NCBI GenBank assembly: GCA_964564735.1
Contig: CAZMCH010000163.1
Location: forward strand, 1-5,209
Direction: 5' to 3'
DNA from: CAZMCH01 sp964564735
GTDB taxonomy: Bacteria; Poribacteria; DTPJ01
DNA length: 5,209 nt
The position numbers were made by a program, and so were the translations under genes. This document shows, piece after piece, positions 1 through 5,205 of the stretch. How positions within the stretch are numbered: position 1 is the first letter of the stretch; every line of letters begins with the position of its first letter. The notes under the pieces are model-generated. The model ran no database searches, was not told the DNA's origin, and was given only the letters and a program-made list of their open reading frames with translations.

Positions 1-505
1 CTTTGAGTAGCTCTTTTTGGCTTCGGAGATAAGTTTCCCAATTTTTCATACGGTCGTCTAAAATAATACCATCGTTCATATTATAGCTATTCCCTGCCTT
101 TTTTTTATTTGATTTTACTTTTTTTGAGAATATCTCCTTAAATCTAGAATCATTCATTAACTTAACAGCGTCATTAATTGCATCAACAACTTTCATGAAT
201 TCTCGAATGGCTGATAATGCCTGTTCTCTAACATATTTATCTTCATCAAGCATCATATTTTCAACGATACTTATAAGATTAGGTCTTCGTGAACGAGAAA
301 TCGCATAGCATATTTCGCCCCGTAAACGAAGATCATCCTCGACTGCTACCGCATTTGCCAACTCATATAATTCCTCATCAGTTGTATCATCGATAAGTTG
401 GCTTATATTCCAGAGATTACTAAGTCTTTCATCAGGATCATCACTTTCACGAAATTTCTGAAGAGAATCATTAACGATTTTGCGTGGAGTATTCTCTGTT
501 CCCAT
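1..505 (-). CDS. HEAT-like repeat protein, 3' end outside window (partial)
   Basis: The reading frame opens with ATG at 505 and stays open for 168 codons to the window edge, so only the N-terminal part is visible. Residues about 56-105 look like alpha-helical HEAT repeats: one unit has the pattern D-D-L-R-L-R-G-E-I-x-x-A-I (57-69), and the next has D-E-D-K-Y-V-R-E-Q-A-L-S-A-I (87-100), the classic D-x-x-V-R-x-x-A core. The first 50 residues are acidic and probably helical. A lysine-rich stretch (128-136) then leads into a different, charged region, so another domain may begin there. No signal peptide or membrane segment is seen. HEAT repeats usually form protein-binding solenoids. The start lies one base after the stop of the response-regulator gene, and the nearest Shine-Dalgarno-like GAGGA (520-524) is 14 bases away, which suggests translational coupling. 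I infer a partner or effector of the kinase/receiver pair. The specific function is unknown, and the missing C-terminus could hold a catalytic domain. Confidence 0.8.
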   Translation of the reverse strand, partial: MGTENTPRKIVNDSLQKFRESDDPDERLSNLWNISQLIDDTTDEELYELANAVAVEDDLRLRGEICYAISRSRRPNLISIVENMMLDEDKYVREQALSAIREFMKVVDAINDAVKLMNDSRFKEIFSKKVKSNKKKAGNSYNMNDGIILDDRMKNWETYLRSQKELLK

Positions 506-506
506 T

Positions 507-938
507 TTATTTTTGAAAATCCTCATCAGGCATAAATATTTCTTGATTTAGGATTTTTCTTAATACCTCGTTTATTTTGCTTGGTAAAGCTGGTTTATTA
601 ATTATTGCATCTGCGCCAGCGTTGGTGATTCTATCTAAAATTCCCGGATCACGAACAACAGAAAGAATAATTACAGGTAAATCAGGTTTTATATTTTTTA
701 TGCGTCTGCAAATTTCAATCCCCGTAGTTCTTCCATAACCAACAAGTTCTGCATCAATGTCATCCGGAGGAGGCATCATTATATCCAGAATTACAGCATC
801 AAAATTTATTTTTTCTAATGCTTCCAATCCTTCAATTGCAGATGACGCAGGCGTAATATCGTAATAATCTTTGAGGGCAATATGAAGCTGATCAAGTAAA
901 AATTTGTCATCTTCAATAAAAAGTATTTGCTTGTTCAT
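507..938 (-). CDS. Single-domain response regulator (REC) with extended beta3-alpha3 loop
   Basis: This 143-residue protein is a CheY-like receiver with no output domain. The visible hallmarks are the acidic pair after strand 1 (E9, D10, D11), the phospho-acceptor D52 in V-I-L-D-I-M-M-P, the conserved hydroxyl S93 in V-I-I-L-S, and K115 followed by P116. About 13 extra residues (roughly 57-70) sit between M-M-P and the conserved G73-x-E. A canonical receiver has this Gly about 8 residues after the Asp, whereas here it is 21. About a dozen residues follow the last helix, rich in acid and Phe. The gene starts 5 bases after the kinase stop with a good Shine-Dalgarno (GGAAGG, 947-952), so it is almost certainly the cognate regulator phosphorylated on D52 by that kinase. 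With no DNA-binding or enzymatic domain, it must act through protein contacts, plausibly the HEAT protein encoded immediately downstream, or serve as a phosphorelay intermediate. Confidence 0.93.
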   Translation of the reverse strand: MNKQILFIEDDKFLLDQLHIALKDYYDITPASSAIEGLEALEKINFDAVILDIMMPPPDDIDAELVGYGRTTGIEICRRIKNIKPDLPVIILSVVRDPGILDRITNAGADAIINKPALPSKINEVLRKILNQEIFMPDEDFQK

Positions 939-943
939 ATTTT

Positions 944-3055
944 CTACCTTCCGGGCAGATATAAAGAAAATATATTTAGGAATCTGCCAAACCCAATTTC
1001 AGTGCTTCTAACGTCAATATGCCCTTTGTAATGATCGACAAAATCTTTTACCAAAACTAAACCAACACCACTTCCTGTTGGGTCAGTTTTTATGGCATTT
1101 TTTGCCCTATAATGCCTTTCAAATATACGGTCTTTTTCCTCATCCTGTATTTGAATTCCCTCATTTGCAAAAGTAAGAACAATACCAGAATTAATTGTAT
1201 CTTTCCATCCACTAATCTCTATATTTGTTTTTGGAAAGGAATATTTTATGCCATTATGTATAAGATTCATAACAATCAGAATGAATTTTTCTGAATCAAG
1301 CCTAATATTTCGCCATGTTTCAATTTCTTTATCTATTCTAATCTCTATTGATTTTTCTGATGCCAAATCGGACATCATATCCCGACATTCTGATAGGATT
1401 TTATAAACATCAATGACATCATCATTATAAACTAAATCGTTTTGTCTTATTTGCTCAAGCATCCATGCTTTTTGAGCAAAGAGATTTAGTCGCTCAAGCT
1501 GAGTAACTACGCCCGTTATTGTTTTTGAAGCATGTTCTGGAGACATACGGGCATTTCGAAGGTTATCAGCTGCCAACATTATATTATAGATTGGAGTTTT
1601 TAGATCATGAGCAACTGACTCAATTAGGTTAGTCTGCTCCTCCTTTGTTTCATGTATTTTCTTAATTGAGTGATACACATTTATAATGATATTTAATTCC
1701 CTAATAATTGTAATAAGATGCTGTCTATCATCGTTTTGTATCCAATCACATGATAGCAAATTTGTTTTATCTTTATTGATAGTTCTGTATTGTAATTCAG
1801 GATTTTTTTTGCCCAAAACCAAAAAACTCATCTCATCATTTAAGGAATTAGCAGAAACAACAATAGTCGGAAAACTGATTCCTTTGCCATATAAATTATA
1901 TAAAGTGCCTAATATGGGTAGGTCTCTATATTGCATTAGATCTATTTCTTTAATTTGGTTGTTATTACTAATGATTTTGATGAAGTCGTTTAGATGGTCT
2001 GTAAAATAGTCGTATTGCATAGCAGATAGTGATTCTTCTGGGAGTCCATATGAACATCGGAGGTTAAGAGAAGGCATACCCAAGCCATCATAGGAAATAA
2101 GCAATATGTAATCAATCCCAATTAATCGTGCAAGATTACCAAGACACCATTGGATTTTATGCCAGAAACCATCTTCTAAAGACAGTGAACTTCCCATCTC
2201 AGCACGTATCCATCCAATAATGGAATCCTTTTCTAGTCTATATTTTTGGCTCAATATCTCGGTCAAATATTCGCTTGCTTGATTCAAATGCTTAATCAAA
2301 AAGGATTCAGCATATTCTAAGGTTATTTCACTTATTTTATCGTCTTTTAGCTTTTTTTCTATAATATCTAATAATTCATTTGGTTTGATGTTAAGCATTT
2401 CTTCACATAATAATATTCTTCTCTTGCTTTCAGCCCATATATCAGAATTTTCTGTTGGTATATGTTGGTAAATAGATTGCCATTCCATATCATTTATCTG
2501 GTCATCCAAATAATTTGATTGACAATTATACATTTGAATTAAACCACTTTTCCAATTATTAACTTCTTTTGGCTTATAACATTTAGTTAATAAAACACCA
2601 ATAATTCTATCAGAAACGTATACAGGAACAGCAAAACTGATCATTCCCACACAACACATATATGCCAATACCTTCTTATTTTTTTTTAAATGCAGGATTT
2701 TCTCAATACAATCTTTATGACATTCTTTGTTTGGTCTTGGTATATCATCATCAAGCGATTGTAACATTTCACATGACATCATAAAATCATGGAAATTACG
2801 ACTTATATCTTCTTGTGATTTCTGGGAAATATTAGAGTTATTTGGTATTGGAAAGAGATATAAGGGAATATTATAGGTTTTCGAGAAACCGGCTAAATAT
2901 ATGTTTATAATATCTTTGCCATTATTTCCAAGCAGGCTTTCATCTTCTTCATCACAGAATATAGATGGCATATTTCCACTTTTATATTTGTTTAGAAGCC
3001 TTTCCATTTCTGGTGGATTTTCAAAAGATATTGATGATAAAGCAGATTTTGCCAT
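944..3055 (-). CDS. Soluble sensor histidine kinase: PocR-like + GAF-like + HisKA + HATPase_c
   Basis: A 703-residue cytoplasmic kinase; no transmembrane segment or signal peptide is visible. Residues about 47-165 resemble the PocR sensory domain: C112-x3-C116, then Y-M-C-C (C134/C135)-V-G-M-I-S-F-A-V-P-V-Y-V and I-I-G-V-L-L (151-156), matching the family pattern of Cys, 'ChaGL.dfa.PI' and 'lG.ll.GQ'. A helical linker (about 205-275) leads to a GAF-like domain (about 295-460). The dimerisation/phospho-acceptor helix carries V-A-H-D-L-K-T-P-I with H483. The ATPase domain shows the N box (N597, N601 in N-L-I-H-N-G-I-K-Y-S), the F box I-F-E-R-H-Y-R (644-650) and the G2 box G-S-G-V-G-L (661-666). 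The D box is divergent: N-E-G-I-Q replaces D-x-G-x-G (631-635). Start ATG 3055 is supported by a strong Shine-Dalgarno (GAGAGGGG, 7-base spacing). PocR domains are predicted to bind small hydrocarbon-type metabolites; that this one does so is inference. It is the first gene of the operon. Confidence 0.92.
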   Translation of the reverse strand: MAKSALSSISFENPPEMERLLNKYKSGNMPSIFCDEEDESLLGNNGKDIINIYLAGFSKTYNIPLYLFPIPNNSNISQKSQEDISRNFHDFMMSCEMLQSLDDDIPRPNKECHKDCIEKILHLKKNKKVLAYMCCVGMISFAVPVYVSDRIIGVLLTKCYKPKEVNNWKSGLIQMYNCQSNYLDDQINDMEWQSIYQHIPTENSDIWAESKRRILLCEEMLNIKPNELLDIIEKKLKDDKISEITLEYAESFLIKHLNQASEYLTEILSQKYRLEKDSIIGWIRAEMGSSLSLEDGFWHKIQWCLGNLARLIGIDYILLISYDGLGMPSLNLRCSYGLPEESLSAMQYDYFTDHLNDFIKIISNNNQIKEIDLMQYRDLPILGTLYNLYGKGISFPTIVVSANSLNDEMSFLVLGKKNPELQYRTINKDKTNLLSCDWIQNDDRQHLITIIRELNIIINVYHSIKKIHETKEEQTNLIESVAHDLKTPIYNIMLAADNLRNARMSPEHASKTITGVVTQLERLNLFAQKAWMLEQIRQNDLVYNDDVIDVYKILSECRDMMSDLASEKSIEIRIDKEIETWRNIRLDSEKFILIVMNLIHNGIKYSFPKTNIEISGWKDTINSGIVLTFANEGIQIQDEEKDRIFERHYRAKNAIKTDPTGSGVGLVLVKDFVDHYKGHIDVRSTEIGFGRFLNIFSLYLPGR
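947..952 (-). promoter_or_regulatory. Ribosome binding site of the response regulator gene
   Basis: On the minus strand GGAAGG precedes the ATG at 938 by 8 bases. It forms the last two sense codons of the kinase gene, so the regulator's initiation site is embedded in the end of the upstream gene, as expected for a co-translated sensor/regulator pair. Confidence 0.7.
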
Positions 3056-3062
3056 TATTTTG

Positions 3063-3070
3063 CCCCTCTC
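3063..3070 (-). promoter_or_regulatory. Strong ribosome binding site of the kinase gene
   Basis: GAGAGGGG on the minus strand lies 7 bases before the ATG at 3055. It is the only purine-rich anti-16S match near the start of this long open frame, so it fixes the start codon and predicts efficient translation for a signalling protein. Confidence 0.75.
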
Positions 3071-3104
3071 TTTTCATTATTTTTAACAGATTACTACAAT
3101 GCCA

Positions 3105-3133
3105 ATTATATAATAAGATCAATACACTGTCAA
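3105..3133 (-). promoter_or_regulatory. Perfect-consensus sigma-70 promoter for the kinase/receiver/HEAT operon
   Basis: Read on the minus strand, the -35 hexamer TTGACA (3133-3128) and the -10 hexamer TATAAT (3110-3105) are both exact consensus and are separated by exactly 17 bases (3127-3111). Transcription would start near 3098, giving a leader of about 43 bases before the kinase ATG. No other promoter is needed for the two downstream genes, which follow with gaps of 5 and 1 bases. In AT-rich DNA an isolated TATAAT is common by chance, but both exact hexamers at the optimal spacing and correct distance from the start codon are not. Confidence 0.85.
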
Positions 3134-3160
3134 GTATCGTCTAGGGTTATTTATTTTTCG

Positions 3161-3190
3161 TTGTCATTCCATTTTTCACTAGAATAACAA
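3161..3190. repeat. Inverted repeat upstream of the kinase promoter (possible operator)
   Basis: TTGTCATTC (3161-3169) and GAATAACAA (3182-3190) are reverse complements at 8 of 9 positions, separated by 12 bases. The centre is about 77 bases upstream of the predicted kinase transcription start, a typical distance for an activator site, and about 200 bases upstream of the URO-D gene. No regulator in the window is known to bind it. It could be chance in AT-rich DNA. Confidence 0.4.
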
Positions 3191-3245
3191 ACCCTTGGCA
3201 AAAACTGGAAAAAAGAATGTTTTAAGAAATATAATATTCCAAAAA

Positions 3246-3268
3246 TCAAGAGACTGATTAATTCTTGA
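3246..3268. repeat. Inverted repeat TCAAGA-N11-TCTTGA
   Basis: Two perfect 6-base half-sites (3246-3251 and 3263-3268) lie 11 bases apart near the middle of the divergent region, with one more complementary pair just outside after a mismatch. The spacing places the half-site centres about 17 bases apart, less than two helical turns. It could be a weak regulator site, but arms this short are only suggestive. Confidence 0.3.
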
Positions 3269-3344
3269 CTACCTAATAAATTAAAACAGCCTCGTATTTC
3301 AATATTGCTTATATATCAATCACTATGTTAAAATATGCCATAAT

Positions 3345-3371
3345 TTGAAAAATCATCATAATAGATATAAT
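3345..3371 (+). promoter_or_regulatory. Candidate sigma-70 promoter of the URO-D gene
   Basis: TTGAAA (3345-3350, 5 of 6 to consensus) is followed after 15 bases by an exact TATAAT (3366-3371). Transcription would begin near 3378, giving a leader of about 21 bases that contains the Shine-Dalgarno. The 15-base spacer is shorter than ideal, which is typical of promoters needing an activator or of moderate strength. An alternative lies upstream: TTGCTT (3305-3310), 18 bases, TAAAAT (3329-3334). Only transcript-end mapping would decide between them. Confidence 0.5.
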
Positions 3372-3380
3372 TACATCTAT
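3361..3380. promoter_or_regulatory. Near-perfect 20-base palindrome over the URO-D -10 box (candidate operator)
   Basis: The 20 bases from 3361 to 3380 match their own reverse complement at 18 positions. The only asymmetric pair is A at 3367 against C at 3374. The outer arms are ATAGAT and ATCTAT around an ATAATTAC core. The palindrome contains the exact TATAAT (3366-3371) and the predicted start of transcription, so a dimeric regulator bound here would block RNA polymerase. It could also form a small hairpin just before the ribosome binding site if transcription starts further upstream. The binding protein is unknown. Confidence 0.45.
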
Positions 3381-3386
3381 AAAATG

Positions 3387-3392
3387 AAAGGA
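3387..3392 (+). promoter_or_regulatory. Ribosome binding site that sets the URO-D start
   Basis: AAAGGA is followed by a 6-base spacer and the ATG at 3399. In-frame upstream starts exist at 3345 (TTG) and 3384 (ATG), but neither has a Shine-Dalgarno. Starting at 3399 also gives the family's usual N-terminus (P-R-E-R-V-x-A-A-L-E-H-R-E-P-D-R-I-P). Confidence 0.75.
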
Positions 3393-3398
3393 AAAATA

Positions 3399-4586
3399 AT
3401 GCTACCAAGAGAAAGAGTATTTGCTGCATTAGAACACAGAGAACCAGATCGTATACCTTGGGGTGAACATTCAATTGACTATAATGTTTATGAGATGGTG
3501 CTTGGTCGCCCAACTCTTGTCCAATCTAAGATAAGAGAAACAAAGGCTTATTGGGATGGTCGCAGAGATGAAATAGTTGAATGTTATAAGCGTGATCGCA
3601 CTGAGTTAATCAAAGCTCTGGAAATGGATATATACTTTGTTGGAGGTGTTCCGGGCAAAGGCTATCATCCAAAACCTATGAAACAATTAGATGATGAGAC
3701 CTATGAAGATGATAATGGCAATATCTATCGTGTATCAGCAATAACAGGCGATCTTATGCCATATCATATAAAAAGGACACCTATATTCCCCCTTTCCGAT
3801 GAAGACATCAAAAATAGAATGGAAAGCCTTGAAAAACAGATTGAGAACGTAGAAAATGAGCCTATTGGTGACCCAAACTCATCTGGTTGGGAGTTTGTTC
3901 ATTATGCAGTAAAAGAGATGAAAGCTACACATTTTATCTTACTTATGGTGGGCGATATTGGCTTCCCCGGGTTTGGTGGGACAGAAGAGGAATCATGGAT
4001 GAGTTTGCTTGAGTATCCTGAAATCTGCAAAAAGATTGCAGAATTACAAGGAAAAAGGCTTGTTCGTCAAGTAAAGCTATATGCACAACTTGGAGTTGAC
4101 GGTATAATGCCATGTGGAGACCTCGGAAGTAGCACTGGTCTGCTTGCAAGTCCACAAATTTATCGAGAGATGGTTTATCCATGGCATAAGGCACACGTTG
4201 AAGAAGCCCATAAATACGGGCTTAAAGTCCTAAAACACTGTTGCGGTCATGTCTGGCCTATTATAGACGAACTTGCAGAAGTCTATGATGCCTATGAGGG
4301 TATTCAAGCAAGCGGTGGCATGGATATTAAGCTACTAAAAGAGCGTGTCGCAGGAAAATTATGTCTATGGGGTGGTATATGGCATGAGCATATAATTAGT
4401 GGCTCTGTTGAAGATATACGCAATGATGCAAGACATGCCTTTGGAAATGCTGCTCCGGGTGGCGGATATATTATGGGATCATCTCATTCCCTTGCTGTCG
4501 GTGCAAAATACGAGAATTTAATGGAAATGAAGCGTTGTCGTGATGAATGGGGAATATACCCAATAGATCCAAAACGTTTTGTTTAA
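3399..4586 (+). CDS. URO-D superfamily protein (MtaA/uroporphyrinogen decarboxylase-like methyltransferase)
   Basis: A 395-residue soluble TIM-barrel protein of the uroporphyrinogen decarboxylase superfamily. The N-terminus R-E-R-V-F-A-A-L-E-H-R-E-P-D-R-I-P-W (4-21) is typical of the environmental methyltransferase-like branch, not of heme-pathway HemE. Further landmarks are M-P-C-G-D-L-G-S (237-244), the S-P-Q-I-Y-R-E-M-V-Y-P segment (251-261), and K-H-C-C-G-H (279-284), where H280-x-C282 corresponds to the zinc-binding HxC of MtaA/MtbA. The third ligand, a Cys in MtaA, is absent from the expected place: G-Y-I-M-G-S-S-H-S (356-364) offers H363 instead. MtaA-type members move methyl groups between a corrinoid protein and a thiol such as coenzyme M; others demethylate aromatic or other methylated compounds. 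The substrate here is unknown, and no corrinoid protein or MtaB partner lies in the window. It diverges from the PocR-type kinase operon, a context consistent with metabolite-controlled expression. Confidence 0.88.
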   Translation: MLPRERVFAALEHREPDRIPWGEHSIDYNVYEMVLGRPTLVQSKIRETKAYWDGRRDEIVECYKRDRTELIKALEMDIYFVGGVPGKGYHPKPMKQLDDETYEDDNGNIYRVSAITGDLMPYHIKRTPIFPLSDEDIKNRMESLEKQIENVENEPIGDPNSSGWEFVHYAVKEMKATHFILLMVGDIGFPGFGGTEEESWMSLLEYPEICKKIAELQGKRLVRQVKLYAQLGVDGIMPCGDLGSSTGLLASPQIYREMVYPWHKAHVEEAHKYGLKVLKHCCGHVWPIIDELAEVYDAYEGIQASGGMDIKLLKERVAGKLCLWGGIWHEHIISGSVEDIRNDARHAFGNAAPGGGYIMGSSHSLAVGAKYENLMEMKRCRDEWGIYPIDPKRFV

Positions 4587-4609
4587 ATAAAATCTATATA
4601 TTTCAGTAG

Positions 4610-4641
4610 TCGCAGGTTTGACACTTGCGAAGAATATTTTT
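4610..4641 (+). terminator. Probable weak intrinsic terminator after the URO-D gene
   Basis: TCGCAGG (4610-4616) pairs with CTTGCGA (4624-4630) through seven base pairs, one of them G-U, closing a 7-base loop. A T tract (4637-4641) follows after a short AT spacer. It begins 23 bases after the TAA stop, the expected place. The offset T tract makes it weaker than a textbook terminator. Confidence 0.45.
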
Positions 4642-4721
4642 AGCGTGAGTTCGATATAAGAAAAAGTTTCTATTTCTCCCGCTATTGCTATCTAGTGTTT
4701 CTTATATCGAACTCATGTTAA
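4640..4721. repeat. Long inverted repeat, MITE-like element or structured transcript end
   Basis: TGAGTTCGATATAAGAAA (4646-4663) is perfectly complementary to TTTCTTATATCGAACTCA (4698-4715), 18 of 18 bases, around a 34-base centre. Allowing G-U pairs in a rightward transcript, the pairing extends to 24 base pairs (4640-4663 with 4698-4721). The terminal dinucleotide TA appears at both ends (4641-4642 and 4719-4720), as in non-autonomous elements moved by IS630/Tc1-mariner-type transposases, which duplicate TA. No transposase or T tract is present, so it is neither a complete insertion sequence nor a standard terminator. It sits between two convergent genes, a common refuge for such elements. 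I do not recognise the repeat family. Confidence 0.6.
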
Positions 4722-4797
4722 TTAGACTAAAATGGATGTGGTATTATAGTATGAGAAAATAAGATAAACAAGTCTTTAGCTATGGCAGTATCTTTTT

Positions 4798-5205
4798 TCA
4801 AAGAGTAATACCAATGCTTAATTCAAAAGCATTCTCTATATGCAGAATATTTGGCTCTAATGAGTATTTTGGATATGTGATAGCTATTACATCAAATCGA
4901 CAAGCGTGATCTATTAGCGCTCTCTCCTGAACATATAAAACAGCGGTTTTTGATATTTTTCTTATCTTTGAGGCAGTAATTGCCTCCTGAGGCATACCAA
5001 AACTTGCTGTATGTCGTGTTTTTACCTCAACAAATATTATTGTTCCATCATGTTCAGCTATGATGTCAATCTCACCAAACCGACATCTATAATTACGTTG
5101 AATGACTTCATAACCTTTTTTTGTCAAGAAATCAGATGCAATATCTTCACCTTTATCGCCAACCTGTTTTTTGCTTCTCTGCATTTTCTTTCTCTGTAAA
5201 GTCAT
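4798..5205 (-). CDS. yraN: YraN family (UPF0102) nuclease-fold protein
   Basis: A 135-residue soluble protein that matches the YraN/UPF0102 family along its length. The signature is G-x-K-G-E-D-I-A-S-D-F-L (16-27), R-N-Y-R-C-R-F-G-E-I-D-I-I-A (37-50), F-V-E-V-K-T-R (58-64) and, near the end, R-F-D-V-I-A-I plus H-I-E-N-A-F. E20, D47 and the E60-V-K62 pair are arranged like the acidic/lysine active site of restriction-endonuclease-fold enzymes, so a metal-dependent nuclease or DNA-binding role is inferred; the biological role is poorly defined. Two starts are possible: ATG 5205 (135 residues) and ATG 5184 (128 residues, weak AGAGA upstream). The first begins four bases from the window edge within ATGA, a sequence that could overlap the stop of an upstream gene. 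In many bacteria that neighbour is rnhB, but this cannot be seen here. It converges with the URO-D gene and appears unrelated to the signalling operon. Confidence 0.9.
   Translation of the reverse strand: MTLQRKKMQRSKKQVGDKGEDIASDFLTKKGYEVIQRNYRCRFGEIDIIAEHDGTIIFVEVKTRHTASFGMPQEAITASKIRKISKTAVLYVQERALIDHACRFDVIAITYPKYSLEPNILHIENAFELSIGITL

Larger units (their letters stand above)
3056..3398. other. Divergent intergenic control region between the kinase operon and the URO-D gene
   Basis: These 343 bases contain no credible gene. They are strongly AT-rich and hold, from left to right: the kinase ribosome binding site (3063-3070), a consensus sigma-70 promoter reading left (3105-3133), an inverted repeat at 3161-3190, a second inverted repeat at 3246-3268, a candidate promoter reading right (3345-3371) with a palindrome over its -10 box (3361-3380), and the URO-D ribosome binding site (3387-3392). 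The region is longer than two core promoters need, which leaves room for regulator binding. I saw no recognisable cobalamin riboswitch or other known RNA fold. Confidence 0.8.

Noticed and set aside
1112..3086. Open frames on the plus strand opposite the kinase gene (1112-1294, 1686-2009, 2901-3086)
   Set aside because: They are antisense to a well-supported kinase gene, have hydrophobic, low-complexity translations and show no recognisable motif. They reflect the complement of AT-rich coding sequence.
3304..3320. FNR/CRP-like dyad ATTG-N9-CAAT
   Set aside because: The spacing between TTG and CAA is 9 rather than the 8 of the FNR consensus, and the half-sites are too short to call in AT-rich DNA.
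3345..3398. Longer URO-D start at TTG 3345 or ATG 3384
   Set aside because: Neither has a Shine-Dalgarno, the extra residues are non-conserved in character, and the TTG lies inside the probable -35 box. ATG 3399 has a good Shine-Dalgarno and the family N-terminus.
3056..3398. Cobalamin riboswitch upstream of the URO-D gene
   Set aside because: I looked because of the corrinoid link, but saw no B12-box-like conserved sequence, and the predicted leader is far too short.
3328..3513. Minus-strand 61-codon open frame across the start of the URO-D gene
   Set aside because: It overlaps the URO-D coding start and its promoter and has a hydrophobic stretch arising from AT-rich leader DNA. No family resemblance is seen.
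3943..4194. 83-codon minus-strand open frame inside the URO-D gene
   Set aside because: It lies wholly antisense to a strongly conserved region of the URO-D protein and has no recognisable domain.
4640..4721. Long inverted repeat as a Rho-independent terminator
   Set aside because: The 34-base loop and the lack of a T tract after either arm on either strand do not fit an intrinsic terminator.
5011..5199. Plus-strand 62-codon open frame opposite the YraN gene
   Set aside because: It is antisense to the conserved YraN motifs and has no recognisable domain of its own.
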